Assembly: GCF_001904615.1 (NCBI RefSeq)
Contig: NZ_MRBY01000021.1
Span: 1 to 62,553 of the forward strand
From: [Limnothrix rosea] IAM M-220
Lineage (GTDB): Bacteria; Cyanobacteriota; Cyanobacteriia; Cyanobacteriales; MRBY01
Length of the DNA: 62,553 nt
Direction of reading: 5' to 3'
The stretch's first letter is position 1. Each line of letters opens with the position of its first letter. The notes below the pieces were generated by a model that made no database searches, was not told the DNA's origin, and was given only the letters and a program-made list of their open reading frames with translations. The position numbers and the translations under genes were made by a program. This document shows positions 26,961 to 35,833 of this stretch, piece after piece.

Positions 26961-29168
26961 TTAGCGTTTAGGCAAGAAAGCAATAGGATTCTTCGCACCT
27001 TGACCAGCCTTATGAACTTCAAAGTGGAGATGGGGACCAGTACTAAAACCAGTACTTCCCATCGCTGCAATTTGCTGACCCTGCTTCACCTTTTGACCCT
27101 TACGAACCAAAATACGACTGTTGTGAGCATAAAGCGTCACACTGTTATCTTTGTGCTTGACCTTGACAAGGTTGCCATAGCCACCAGAGTTCCAGCCCGC
27201 ACTAACCACCTCACCACCAGCAGCAGCAAAAATCGGTGTACCAACAGGTGCCGCAATATCAATGCCTCTGTGCATACGACCCCAACGGCGACCATAACCA
27301 GAAGTCAAAACACCTTGAGCAGGCCAAATATAGCCATTAAAAGCCTCTTCACCCGGTAAATACTCATCAGGATTAGCAAGGGGAGGAAGCTGAGGACTTA
27401 CCGTTTCACCAACAGACAAACGAAGGAGAGAATTGTAGTTAGCAATATCTGTTTGAGAGGCCGCAGCGAGTTGTTGAGGCTCATCCACCGCCACACTTTC
27501 TACAACAGGCTTAACTTCATTCACTTCTCCTTGCCATTCAGGATTTACGACAGTTTCTGAAGCTCTCGAATTACCGTTAAGGGCAAATTCAACACTTGCC
27601 TGCACTTTCGGAGATTCAGCAGCTAGCTGTTCTTGATAATTTTGACGCATACGCGCAATGTCGGCTCGTAGTTCATTAACCGCAGACTCGGCTGTTACAT
27701 CAAGGCGAAAGGCCAATTCGCCTCCATTATTCCGACTATCAGGTGTTTCTGCCGTTCCAAGCGTAGGAGCATTGGCTAAAGTCCGACTATTGCGATTAAT
27801 ACTTTGAGTTGTCTCGGTACTAGGCAAGAGCGCCACAAAATTATTACTTTCATCCGCACGACGTGTTGGAATGACGAGCTTTTGGTTCACCTTAATAACA
27901 TTAGGGTTTTCCAAGCGGTTAGCCGCAATTAACTCATGACCCGGCAGACCATAGCGGCGCGCAATCGCATATAACGTTTCACCGGAGCGCACAACGTGGG
28001 TTTTACCGAGGGAGGCAGTCGCAATAACAGTAGACTCAGGCTTGAAAGAGCGAGTTGTCACGGCCTCTTCTAAAACATACGTATTAGATTCAGGCATTGA
28101 TGTTTGGAAAGTCACACTAGTATCACTAGATACTTGGGGTGCAGGCGTAGCTTCTACAGGAGCTTCCGGCTCAAGGCTCGGTGGCTCTGGTAAGAGACTA
28201 TCGCTAGAAATAGTCCTATTAGCAACTAATGTCTCTAGGGTGGGCGCTGTAACGTCTTCTTCGCGCCTCCCTTTGGGTTGTTGCGGCAAAGGAACAGGAA
28301 TTACAACCGCATCCTCGGCGACGACGGTAGGGGAAATTTCTTGAATTGCTGTGGAGCTAATGAGGGTTTCGGGTTGAGCTTGCTTAGGATCTTCTGCATC
28401 AAAAACAACCTCTGTTTTTTGGTCACGCAGTTGTTCAATTTCCTCTGCAAGACTTTCTTGCTTAGCCCGAAGTGTGGCGATCGCCTCATCTTCTTGCACT
28501 TGTAAATCGGTTGCAGGCGCGATAATGCGCTTACTTGGCTCTAAAGTTGCTACCTTAGGTGCCACCGTTGGACGCTTCATTACTTGGGGAGTAGCAGCGA
28601 CAGGCCGGTCAAATGTTGTGGGAATTTTTATCGACTGTCCAAGGGACAAAGTAGCGTCGATGGCTAGATTATTCAGTTTAGCGATCGCCTCGGCAGAAAC
28701 TCCGTAGCGTTGAGCCAAAGACCAGAAAGTCTCATCAGCGGCGACAACATGCTTAATAGCGGGGAGTTCAGGTTCTACTCTATTTGTACTGGTAGAACTT
28801 GGGCTTACAGCAGCGACGAGCTGGCTAGACTCAACCACAGGCTGAGCTTCAGGAGCCGTTGCTAAAGTTACCGGAGCAGGAATCATAAACATTTCTCCTT
28901 GGGAAATAGGGCGGTCTGCTTGAGAATTTTCTAGAGTTGCCGCTTCAACTGCCTGAACCCGTTGGTGATCAGAGAGTAATAACCCAGCTGCACCGACGGA
29001 CAGCGCCAGGGAAACTTTAGCTAGGGATGAATATTTACCTGATGGGTTAAACCCAATTGCTCCTGTCGGAGTGGTAATACATTCGTCCTGAAGCAACTCA
29101 TTGGACGACATTGAAGTGTGAGTACCCGAAGCCAATTGGCTTGTGGACTTCTGTTGTACGTCTTTCAA
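26961..29168 (-). CDS. LysM- and M23-domain peptidoglycan endopeptidase
   Basis: Large envelope protein predicted to bind and cut peptidoglycan, likely at the septum or in daughter-cell separation. In order: a cytoplasmic N-terminus, a hydrophobic anchor (SLALSVGAAGLLL, about 50-65), a first LysM (ADETFWSLAQRYGVSAEAIA), a long linker with coiled coil, a second LysM (VRSGETLYAIARRYGL), and a C-terminal M23 domain with MHRGIDIAAPVG, LYAHNS and TGPHLHFEV; all zinc and catalytic histidines are intact. I chose the TTG at 29168 because a perfect AGGAGG lies six bases upstream; the ATG at 29204 would place that sequence inside the gene. A long leader (29205-29643) precedes it. Confidence 0.9.
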   Translation of the reverse strand: MKDVQQKSTSQLASGTHTSMSSNELLQDECITTPTGAIGFNPSGKYSSLAKVSLALSVGAAGLLLSDHQRVQAVEAATLENSQADRPISQGEMFMIPAPVTLATAPEAQPVVESSQLVAAVSPSSTSTNRVEPELPAIKHVVAADETFWSLAQRYGVSAEAIAKLNNLAIDATLSLGQSIKIPTTFDRPVAATPQVMKRPTVAPKVATLEPSKRIIAPATDLQVQEDEAIATLRAKQESLAEEIEQLRDQKTEVVFDAEDPKQAQPETLISSTAIQEISPTVVAEDAVVIPVPLPQQPKGRREEDVTAPTLETLVANRTISSDSLLPEPPSLEPEAPVEATPAPQVSSDTSVTFQTSMPESNTYVLEEAVTTRSFKPESTVIATASLGKTHVVRSGETLYAIARRYGLPGHELIAANRLENPNVIKVNQKLVIPTRRADESNNFVALLPSTETTQSINRNSRTLANAPTLGTAETPDSRNNGGELAFRLDVTAESAVNELRADIARMRQNYQEQLAAESPKVQASVEFALNGNSRASETVVNPEWQGEVNEVKPVVESVAVDEPQQLAAASQTDIANYNSLLRLSVGETVSPQLPPLANPDEYLPGEEAFNGYIWPAQGVLTSGYGRRWGRMHRGIDIAAPVGTPIFAAAGGEVVSAGWNSGGYGNLVKVKHKDNSVTLYAHNSRILVRKGQKVKQGQQIAAMGSTGFSTGPHLHFEVHKAGQGAKNPIAFLPKR

Positions 29169-29174
29169 AAACAA

Positions 29175-29180
29175 CCTCCT
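29175..29180 (-). promoter_or_regulatory. Perfect Shine-Dalgarno supporting a TTG start
   Basis: AGGAGG on the minus strand, spaced six bases from the TTG at 29168. Most genes in this window lack such a site, so it argues for the TTG over the upstream ATG at 29204. Confidence 0.6.
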
Positions 29181-29204
29181 GTTGTGTGATGAGCGATGCT
29201 CCAT

Positions 29205-29643
29205 CGATAAAACCGAATGGCTTTAAGAATGATTTTTTGCATCTGCTCAGAGTGACCTAGATCACTGAATTTGAGTTTGCAATGAATATCTAGGAAAGGT
29301 TACCTTGCTTTTTTACTTTGCACAAGGGTATGACTGAAGTTACCGCCTAGCTCGGCCAAAATTTAACAGCCAATTAGTAATATGCAATACAAAACACATT
29401 ACTGTTGTCATCAGAATGTTTTAGTTTTCTGAGAGTAGCACTGGTATAGCACATTTTTTTTTTATGTGTTTAGCCAATCTCTAGAGTCATTGTTCTACCT
29501 ATGTTTCGGAGAAGTTCAAATATCAGTAATTCCACGCATTTTTCAATTAAATTGACGATGTCATGGAACGATCTGTGGTTTTAGTTTTCTGGGGTGGGGT
29601 CTTGTCTCAGGAATTTGATAAAAATTTCTTATGCCCTTAAAAA
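29205..29643. other. 439-bp intergenic region: leader of the LysM-M23 gene
   Basis: No gene seen. On the minus strand this is the 5' region of the peptidase. It contains the short inverted repeat AAGGTAACCTT (about 29296-29306) and the segment GGCCGAGCTAGGCGGTAAC (about 29342-29360). I compared it with the c-di-AMP (ydaO) riboswitch and did not find the GGGGAACC and GGGGUGAAUCC cores. Confidence 0.4.
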
Positions 29644-30099
29644 TCAGACTCCTAGTTGACGACGTGCTTCGAAAAGTCCGACGGCTGCACTAACGGAAAG
29701 ATTAAGGCTACGTACGTGTTTTTTACTGATAGGAATTGTGAGGGTTGCATCGCAGTCTTGCAGGAGTTTTAGGGGGAGTCCTTGGGTTTCGCTGCCAAAG
29801 AGTAACCAGTCGTCAGTGTGGTAACTGTACTCGGTATAAATATGTTGGCCACGAACGCTATACCCTAATAGGCGGCCGCCCCGTTGTTTGTGTTCGTTGA
29901 GGAAATGTTCGAGGTCTGGATGCAAGGTCAGTTTGACGTTTGGCCAATAATCTAGGCCTGCGCGCTTGAGGGTGCGATCGCTAATTTCAAAGCCGAGGGG
30001 GCCCACAAGGTGGAGTTCTGTTTCGGTGGCGGCGCAGGTACGGGCAATATTGCCGGTGTTGGGGGGGATTTGTGGATGAACCAACACAAGTTGAGGCAT
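29644..30099 (-). CDS. trmL: tRNA (cytidine/uridine-34-2'-O)-methyltransferase (TrmL)
   Basis: SPOUT-class methyltransferase that uses S-adenosylmethionine to modify the wobble base of certain leucine tRNAs. The 151-residue protein has the TrmL motifs: PQIPPNTGNIARTCAAT (9-25), LLFGSETQGLP (about 108-118) and ISKKHVRSLNLSVSAAVGLFEA near the C-terminus, the trefoil knot region. It starts with ATG (MPQLVLVHPQ). The gene upstream, gshA, is on the same strand about 110 bases away. Confidence 0.93.
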   Translation of the reverse strand: MPQLVLVHPQIPPNTGNIARTCAATETELHLVGPLGFEISDRTLKRAGLDYWPNVKLTLHPDLEHFLNEHKQRGGRLLGYSVRGQHIYTEYSYHTDDWLLFGSETQGLPLKLLQDCDATLTIPISKKHVRSLNLSVSAAVGLFEARRQLGV

Positions 30100-30210
30100 G
30101 GCGTAATTTTAGGTGATGAGATTGAGCGGACAAGTATAAAAAATCTGTTGTGGGTCGTTAGCGACTGTGGGAAGGCGGGGAATGTCGTGAAAGTGTTTGT
30201 TTGATTTTTT

Positions 30211-31356
30211 CTAGGCGACTAGGGCTGCTGGTTCACAGAGGTATTGACTTAGTTCGTAATCGTGGTCGGCGGCAGCGGCGATCGCCCCTTGGATAATATC
30301 AGGGAGAGTTTCACCCTGTTGGTAAGCGGCTAGCCATTGTTGGGCTTGATTGCCCTCCCGCAAAATTTTCTTGAGCGGACTAAGGAAACAGGCAAAACCA
30401 GATTTTTTAGCCATGGGATAAACTTCGTCGTAAATTTCATTAATCCAGTCTGCTGCGCTAATTGATTCCCCCGTACGCCAGTGGGTTAGGGTGGCATCAA
30501 GGCTGTGCTGCGCTGCGAGTTGCTCATTCTCGTCGGTCAACTCCAGTAAGCGTGCCGCACTGAGCTGGCTGGATTTCAGTGGGTCGAGGTGAGGCTGATT
30601 AATTAATTGTTGGATGCGCGCTTCGAGGAACGCCACAATTGAAAGTAGCTGTAAAGGATGAATGACTAAATCGCTAATACGCAATTCCAAACGGTTGAGG
30701 GAATAGGGGCGGCGATCGCCGTTCGGACGAACCGCAGACCATAAATGGCGAACATTTTGCATCGTCCCCAACTCAAGCTGTTCATTCGTCCAATCAATAA
30801 AATGTCGATGACTCCGAAATAAAGGCACATGGGCAGGCGTTTTCGGAAAAACCTGCCAACGACGGGAGTGGGAGCCCGTAACCTTACCATCGAGAAACGG
30901 AGACGAAGCACTGAGCGCCAAAATCAGAGGAGCCTCTAAACGCACCAACCGACAAGCCCGAAATAATAAATCCAAATCACTAATACCAATATTGATATGA
31001 ACACTAGCAGTTACAACATCAGTGCCATAGGTATTTTCGATATAAGCATGATAAGGATTGTTCGGATCCGAGCGATAGAAACGACTTGCATCACCCAGAG
31101 ACAAAGTACTGCCCGGAATAAGCGTGTAATCGCCCAACGTTTTCAAATAATCTCTTAACTGCAAGCGAGGTTGTAAAACCGCACACAGCAAACTTTCATA
31201 GGAGCAACAAGGAGGCGTTGTATATTCCACATTGCGACTATCTGGCTCACGCACAAAGCCATCTAGCTGTTTAACGATTTGATCCGATAAACCGACAATC
31301 CTTCCCTGGGGTGTGCCTGTGTAGATCTCGATTTCTAAACCTTTTGATAACAGCAC
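30211..31356 (-). CDS. gshA: Glutamate--cysteine ligase, cyanobacterial type
   Basis: First enzyme of glutathione synthesis. The 381-residue sequence fits the cyanobacterial GshA family rather than the enterobacterial one: KGLEIEIYTGTPQGRIVGLS at the N-terminus, SRNVEYTTPPCCSYE, TLIPGSTLSLGD, ASVHINIGI and RPYSLNRLELRISDLV. The start is a GTG at 31356 (MLLSKGLEIE), supported by a GAGGA Shine-Dalgarno seven bases upstream. Cysteines C49 and C50 lie in the PPCC motif. Confidence 0.93.
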   Translation of the reverse strand: MLLSKGLEIEIYTGTPQGRIVGLSDQIVKQLDGFVREPDSRNVEYTTPPCCSYESLLCAVLQPRLQLRDYLKTLGDYTLIPGSTLSLGDASRFYRSDPNNPYHAYIENTYGTDVVTASVHINIGISDLDLLFRACRLVRLEAPLILALSASSPFLDGKVTGSHSRRWQVFPKTPAHVPLFRSHRHFIDWTNEQLELGTMQNVRHLWSAVRPNGDRRPYSLNRLELRISDLVIHPLQLLSIVAFLEARIQQLINQPHLDPLKSSQLSAARLLELTDENEQLAAQHSLDATLTHWRTGESISAADWINEIYDEVYPMAKKSGFACFLSPLKKILREGNQAQQWLAAYQQGETLPDIIQGAIAAAADHDYELSQYLCEPAALVA

Positions 31357-31527
31357 CTGTGTTCCTCAAGTGTTTTCTCTATGCAGCTTGCGCCCAACAT
31401 TTGGCGACAATATATTCTATCCTGTCGTTCTAGTCGCACCGAAAAATAAAATTAATAACGATACAAAAATACGTTTTGAGTTAATATACCTACCGGTTTA
31501 AAAAAACTCTTTTTCATATTTTTATTT

Positions 31528-31674
31528 ATGTCTCAATCACTTCTTCAGGATCGCACTGCGGCAAAGTTACCCCTTGATGCCCAAGTCAAATATCTTTCGA
31601 TCCAAGCAGAGCTGGATCTTTTGATGCAACAGATTCGTTCAAGCCAAGTGAAGTTAGAAGAGCAGAAGGGTTAA
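31528..31674 (+). CDS. Small coiled-coil protein, conserved-looking, unknown function
   Basis: A 48-residue protein (MSQSLLQDRTAAKLPLDAQV..., ending KLEEQKG). The second half (YLSIQAELDLLMQQIRSSQ) is a heptad-rich helix, so it likely forms a small coiled coil. It begins with ATG, is oriented opposite to gshA and has a clean in-frame stop. Codon use resembles a real gene and I recall similar short cyanobacterial proteins, but cannot assign a role. Confidence 0.65.
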   Translation: MSQSLLQDRTAAKLPLDAQVKYLSIQAELDLLMQQIRSSQVKLEEQKG

Positions 31675-31965
31675 GTTAAAGGTCTTATAGGTCGTTTATC
31701 GTCAAGAAAAAATCGGTACATATATTTTTTTGAGGGAAGGATCAACTTCTCTTTTTTATTTTTGACACCCATGGTCTAGAACAATCTCATCATTTTTGAG
31801 ATTAAGTTTGTCATGGGATACTTGACATTCAGGCACGAAAGAGGAACAAGTGCTACAAAGAAAGATGGGTTAGCATGATATGCTTTGGCATTCCTTATTT
31901 CATAAGGAAACGCTAAATGGTTGTTAACGATTAATTGGTACTTTCTATCACTGCTTCATAACTAT

Positions 31966-32742
31966 ATGACTCAAGCATCTAGTCTCGTCGGTAAGGTCTA
32001 TCTTGTTGGCGCAGGGCCTGGAGACCCTGGTCTGTTTACGCTGAAGGGCAAAACGCTTTTAGAAATGGCGGATGTGGTTGTCTATGACGCTCTTGTGAGT
32101 GAGGCGATTTTGTTGATGATCAATCCCAATGCTGAGCGCATTCACGCTGGTAAGCGGCGGGGACGACATTCTCTCAAGCAAGAAGAAACGACTCGAATTT
32201 TAATCGAAAAGGCAAAAGAACACGCCATTGTTGTCCGTCTTAAGGGCGGTGATCCCTTTGTTTTTGGGCGGGGCGGCGAGGAAATGGCGGATTTGCAGGC
32301 GGCGGGTATTCCGGTGGAGGTTGTGCCGGGTATTACGTCGGGTATTGCGGCTCCTGCCTATGCGGGGATTCCGCTGACTCACCGTGGTTATAGTTCTTCG
32401 GCGACTTTTGTGACGGGTCATGAGTCTGTGGGGAAATATCGCCCTAATGTGAATTGGTCGGCGATCGCCCAAGGGTCAGAAACACTCGTTATATATATGG
32501 GTGTCCACAATTTGCCGCAGATTGTCCCGGAATTATTGGCGGGTGGCCTAACGCCTGAAACGCCCATTGCGCTAATTCGTTGGGGAACGCGTCCGGATCA
32601 AGAGGAATTGCTGGGAACGCTTGGTGATATTAGTGACAAAATTGCGGAAACTGGTTTCTCGGCACCGGCGATCGCCATTATTGGGCGCGTGGTGGAGCTC
32701 CATCCTGAGAACCAAGCCGAAGCGAAACAGGTCTTAGGGTAA
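31966..32742 (+). CDS. cobA: Uroporphyrinogen-III C-methyltransferase
   Basis: Methylates uroporphyrinogen III at C2 and C7 with S-adenosylmethionine to give precorrin-2, the branch point to siroheme and cobalamin. Motifs: VYLVGAGPGDPGLFTLKG (SAM-binding loop), VVYDALVS, RLKGGDPFVFGRGGEE and VVPGITSGIAAPAYAGIPLTHRG. The 258-residue length from ATG 31966 (MTQASSLVGK) is that of a monofunctional CobA without CysG or HemD fusion; the frame is open from 31921 but the extra residues are not family-like. Its stop overlaps the convergent next gene by nine bases. Confidence 0.95.
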   Translation: MTQASSLVGKVYLVGAGPGDPGLFTLKGKTLLEMADVVVYDALVSEAILLMINPNAERIHAGKRRGRHSLKQEETTRILIEKAKEHAIVVRLKGGDPFVFGRGGEEMADLQAAGIPVEVVPGITSGIAAPAYAGIPLTHRGYSSSATFVTGHESVGKYRPNVNWSAIAQGSETLVIYMGVHNLPQIVPELLAGGLTPETPIALIRWGTRPDQEELLGTLGDISDKIAETGFSAPAIAIIGRVVELHPENQAEAKQVLG

Positions 32743-33459
32743 AAACTCTAGAAAAATACCCACTCGACTTTCCTTGGCGGCGGTGGAATTATGTTTTTGA
32801 ATTTCTGTCGCTAAACGTAAATGCTCGGCAAAGGCATAGCCTGCACCTAGGGTTGTGATGCCCATTTCTTGATCACCGGAAAGATTGACGAATTGCTGGC
32901 TCAGGGAAAGGGTTGATGCGCCGGAACGGGAAAGGTTGAGTTGGATTTTACCACCCACTTCTAATCCGTCACGGTCATAGTCTTCGCCGGAAAAGGTATG
33001 GTAGCCAAGGGTGGGGGCAATATTGATGCGGCTACCGAGCGGCAATAAATAATAGTTAGCGCGGGCGGCAAATTGGTGGCGATCGCCGTCGAAAGTGCTG
33101 TGACCTCCAGCGGAAAAAGTTAGTGGTACAGCGTCTTTTATAAATAAGTCTTCTACGCCAATGCTCCAGCCGCTACGCTTGTCAGTGGACGGAAACGAGC
33201 TAAAACCGACACGCCAACGGGTTGTGAAACTAGGATCGTGACGGATTTCTGCCAAAACATCCGGTACTTCGTCAGTCCACTCTTGGATGATGGGACTGGT
33301 TTCAATAATCTCTGAGTCTAAATCGAGGTGGTCGGGGGCTAAAGTTTGCGCTGTTGTGGCAATGGGGATAGTGGCGATCGCCCCCAAACCGAGAGCGATA
33401 GAGCCGAATAATGCTTTAAACAAGGCACAAACTCCAGAACAGTGATGGGCAAAATACAA
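32734..33459 (-). CDS. Exported beta-rich protein, possibly outer-membrane
   Basis: A 241-residue protein with an N-terminal signal-like segment (about 12-38, ALFGSIALGLGAIATIPIATTAQ). The mature part alternates aromatic and polar residues in short strands (FAARANYYLLPLG, INIAPTLGYHTFSG, GIFLEFLP with a final hydrophobic residue pattern), suggesting a small beta-barrel or surface protein. I do not recognise a family. It is convergent with cobA. Confidence 0.65.
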   Translation of the reverse strand: MYFAHHCSGVCALFKALFGSIALGLGAIATIPIATTAQTLAPDHLDLDSEIIETSPIIQEWTDEVPDVLAEIRHDPSFTTRWRVGFSSFPSTDKRSGWSIGVEDLFIKDAVPLTFSAGGHSTFDGDRHQFAARANYYLLPLGSRINIAPTLGYHTFSGEDYDRDGLEVGGKIQLNLSRSGASTLSLSQQFVNLSGDQEMGITTLGAGYAFAEHLRLATEIQKHNSTAAKESRVGIFLEFLP

Positions 33460-33475
33460 GTTTTTCTATGCTAAA

Positions 33476-33892
33476 TCATCCCGCAAACAGATCAAGGGGA
33501 AAATGACCATAGGTTCCTTGTAACTCATCTGTTTCCGACTGGATCGCAATTAAAACACCACGATATATCCCGTCATAATCATCAAAATAATGTGCCATTT
33601 TCTGGGTATTAAATTTTAGATAAACGGGTTTATCTGACCACTCGGTCACGTCTGCTGAAAAATTATTTTTGTAGCCTAACGCCGCGAGATATTGGCGCAC
33701 CGACTCTAATGCAAGGATGGCATTATCCGCGCAAATACCAATATTTTCCCAATCTGCTTCCTGCGAAACCAACCGAATATTTTGCCGTAATGTTTCCCGC
33801 TCGGTTTCAGACTCAATGTGGGGCGTTTCTAGACAGCTTTTTTCCTTAAGGATGGCGATCGCCGCAGCTAGTTCAGGGGACAAACTCATCAA
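33476..33892 (-). CDS. DUF1824 family protein
   Basis: A 138-residue soluble protein ending KPVYLKFNTQ, DDYDGIYRGVLIAIQSETDE and LQGTYGHFPLDLF, matching the cyanobacterial and plastid DUF1824 family. Function unknown. The start has two ATG codons. It lies 16 bases upstream of the exported protein gene on the same strand, which suggests cotranscription. Confidence 0.85.
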   Translation of the reverse strand: MMSLSPELAAAIAILKEKSCLETPHIESETERETLRQNIRLVSQEADWENIGICADNAILALESVRQYLAALGYKNNFSADVTEWSDKPVYLKFNTQKMAHYFDDYDGIYRGVLIAIQSETDELQGTYGHFPLDLFAG

Positions 33893-33947
33893 TAAACCTC
33901 GAATAATGCCGTCCTAGCGTAGCAGAATTTTTGGATGTAAACGAACT

Positions 33948-34601
33948 CTAAATCCATTCGCCATCATCATCCAAATCTGGGATTGGGGACTGTTCTTCTT
34001 CCGGACTATAGGGCGGCGTAATCACACGATAATCAGCGTCGTAAACCCCTTCACCTTTTTTCTGCGGCGGTTGGGAGGTTTTGCGGCGGGGACGAGAAGG
34101 CCGCTCAGTGGCGTTGTCGGGGGTTGGGCGAGGCCGTTGTGGTTTTTGCTGATTAGAACGAATTTTCTCAGGATTGGGGCGATCGCCGGGCGGTTTGGGA
34201 CGAGTTGGGGTTTGGGGCGGCGATTCGATGTCCCACGTCTCAGCATCTTCTTCCTCCACATCTTTATCAGTCCAATCATAGTTTGCACGACTGCGTTCCC
34301 AATCGGAGCGACCAGTGCGATTATCCGGTTTGCGAGGCGGACGTTGCTTGAGATTTTCCAGTCTTTCGTTAAGGCGATCGACCTTTTTGGGAGCTTCAAA
34401 ACCCAGCAACAGTTGCATCAAGAGATTGGTAATTATCCCAGCAATCACCGCGAAAATCATCCAGAAACTGAGGGGTAATGTCAGTGGCAGTTGCTGATTG
34501 AAAATCACTAGATTCAATGGCTGACTATTTTGTAACAGGAGAATAGATCCCCCACCAATGAGGAGTAAAAATACAGCAGCAGTCAGCGAGCGAGAATTCA
34601 T
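33948..34601 (-). CDS. LapA-like (DUF1049-type) membrane protein with disordered tail
   Basis: A 217-residue protein. Two hydrophobic segments (about 8-24 and 45-66) separated by NSQPLNLVIFNQQLPLTLPL give the LapA/DUF1049 layout, followed by a coiled-coil piece (KKVDRLNERLENL) and a long hydrophilic tail rich in Pro, Arg, Asp and Lys. The tail is probably disordered. LapA-type proteins act at the membrane in lipopolysaccharide control in some bacteria, but this cyanobacterial version has no known role. Confidence 0.7.
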   Translation of the reverse strand: MNSRSLTAAVFLLLIGGGSILLLQNSQPLNLVIFNQQLPLTLPLSFWMIFAVIAGIITNLLMQLLLGFEAPKKVDRLNERLENLKQRPPRKPDNRTGRSDWERSRANYDWTDKDVEEEDAETWDIESPPQTPTRPKPPGDRPNPEKIRSNQQKPQRPRPTPDNATERPSRPRRKTSQPPQKKGEGVYDADYRVITPPYSPEEEQSPIPDLDDDGEWI

Positions 34602-34678
34602 ACGTTAGAAGAACTTAGGGAATAGGCAATCAACATCAACAAAATAGGCGATCGCCAAAGAAAAGGCTTGATCTTAAC

Positions 34679-35218
34679 CTACTCATCAGCAGGAGTTTCT
34701 GGGGTCTCAGGCATTCCCTCAGCCTCACTCTCAGCTTCATCAGGAGTTTCTGGAGTCTCAGGCATTGCCTCAGATTCCGTTGTTAAACCATCACCCTCTT
34801 CCACCGGGACAACAGTCGGATTCGTTCGTACAATATTTTCTTCAATTTGAACCTTGAGATCCTTCAGAACCTGATCCTCCGGAAACAAAGTAATAAGCTT
34901 ATCCAAGGGATCGATCACCCCTTGTAAATCGCCCAATTCCAACCGAACCCGGATTAGATTCTGGAGAGCATTCGGATTATTCGGCTCCCGTTCCAGCACC
35001 ACCAACAAATTTTCTTCTAGTGCCTGAAGTTCTGCCGCAGGGATCTCAGTTTGGGACGTTGTCCCATCCTCACTAGGCGTACTATTGCCACCCAGCAAGC
35101 TTCCGATAATTGGCAGCATCGCCGTTCCCAAAAATGCACCACCACCGATAAAAAGAATCACTTTCTGCCAAAATTTTCCTTTGCCTTTAGCGTTTGATTT
35201 TTTTGAAGAAGAGGGCAT
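34679..35218 (-). CDS. TPR-like membrane-anchored protein, paralogue 1
   Basis: A 179-residue protein: basic N-terminus, membrane segment (about 18-42), then a TPR-like helical domain (EREPNNPNALQNLIRVRLEL, GDLQGVIDPLDKLITLFPED). The acidic tail holds a repeated block (AMPETPETPDEAESEAEG then MPETPETPADE). It resembles the next upstream gene (35306-35731) in order and motifs, so the two appear to be tandem duplicates. Function unknown. Confidence 0.78.
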   Translation of the reverse strand: MPSSSKKSNAKGKGKFWQKVILFIGGGAFLGTAMLPIIGSLLGGNSTPSEDGTTSQTEIPAAELQALEENLLVVLEREPNNPNALQNLIRVRLELGDLQGVIDPLDKLITLFPEDQVLKDLKVQIEENIVRTNPTVVPVEEGDGLTTESEAMPETPETPDEAESEAEGMPETPETPADE

Positions 35219-35305
35219 ATGTCTCGGTGCTATGGGGACGAAATTTTTCCTATTCTAGTCTAAGCCCATAGCAAACTCTTTCTACAGCAGGGATGCTTCT
35301 AGATG

Positions 35306-35731
35306 CTATTCATTTTCTGTAGGTGTTGAATTTAGGTTCAGATTTTGTTCTATCTGCGATCGCATTTCCAAAAAATTTTCATTATTAGGAAACGCAGTTA
35401 AAAGCTTTTCAAGGGGTTCCAACGCGCCTTCGTAGTCTTTGAGTGCCATGCGAGCTTCGGCCAAACTTTTGAGAGCTGTGAAATTATTTGGCTCACGTTC
35501 CAACACAATCAAAGCGCCAGCTTCTTTCTGATAAAGCTGTTTATTCACTTGCAATTCCTGTTTTGCCGATTCAGCGGAAAGATCTTGGCTAAAACCTCCG
35601 ATAATATTTTTTCCAGTGGAAATGGCTCCCCTTGCAATGAAAGCTCCAGCTCCTAAAGAAAGAAAAATTAATTGTCTTTTCTTGCGCCTTTTTTTATCTT
35701 GCTGAACAGTTTTATCTGAGAAAAATGGCAT
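35306..35731 (-). CDS. TPR-like membrane-anchored protein, paralogue 2
   Basis: A 141-residue protein with a strongly basic N-terminus (DKKRRKKRQ), a membrane segment (about 20-35) and the same TPR-like pattern as its neighbour: LEREPNNFTALKSLAEARMAL and KDYEGALEPLEKLLTAFPNN. It lacks the acidic repeat tail. The shared EREPNN..AL and PL(D/E)KL(I/L)T.FP motifs show common origin. It is on the same strand, 87 bases upstream of paralogue 1. Confidence 0.78.
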   Translation of the reverse strand: MPFFSDKTVQQDKKRRKKRQLIFLSLGAGAFIARGAISTGKNIIGGFSQDLSAESAKQELQVNKQLYQKEAGALIVLEREPNNFTALKSLAEARMALKDYEGALEPLEKLLTAFPNNENFLEMRSQIEQNLNLNSTPTENE

Positions 35732-35833
35732 GTTACTTCATCTAAAATTCTGGCGAACAACCAGTGTGTACCATCTTAAAATGTCTGGATTTAATTTTCC
35801 TGAGGATCATTCGTTCATCAGCAAAGCTTCACA

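Noticed and set aside
29205-29460. Possible c-di-AMP (ydaO) riboswitch before the LysM-M23 gene
   Set aside because: The region has a GCCGAG...GGTAAC segment and the gene class fits, but the GGGGAACC and GGGGUGAAUCC cores are absent. A covariance-model search (RF00379) would settle it.
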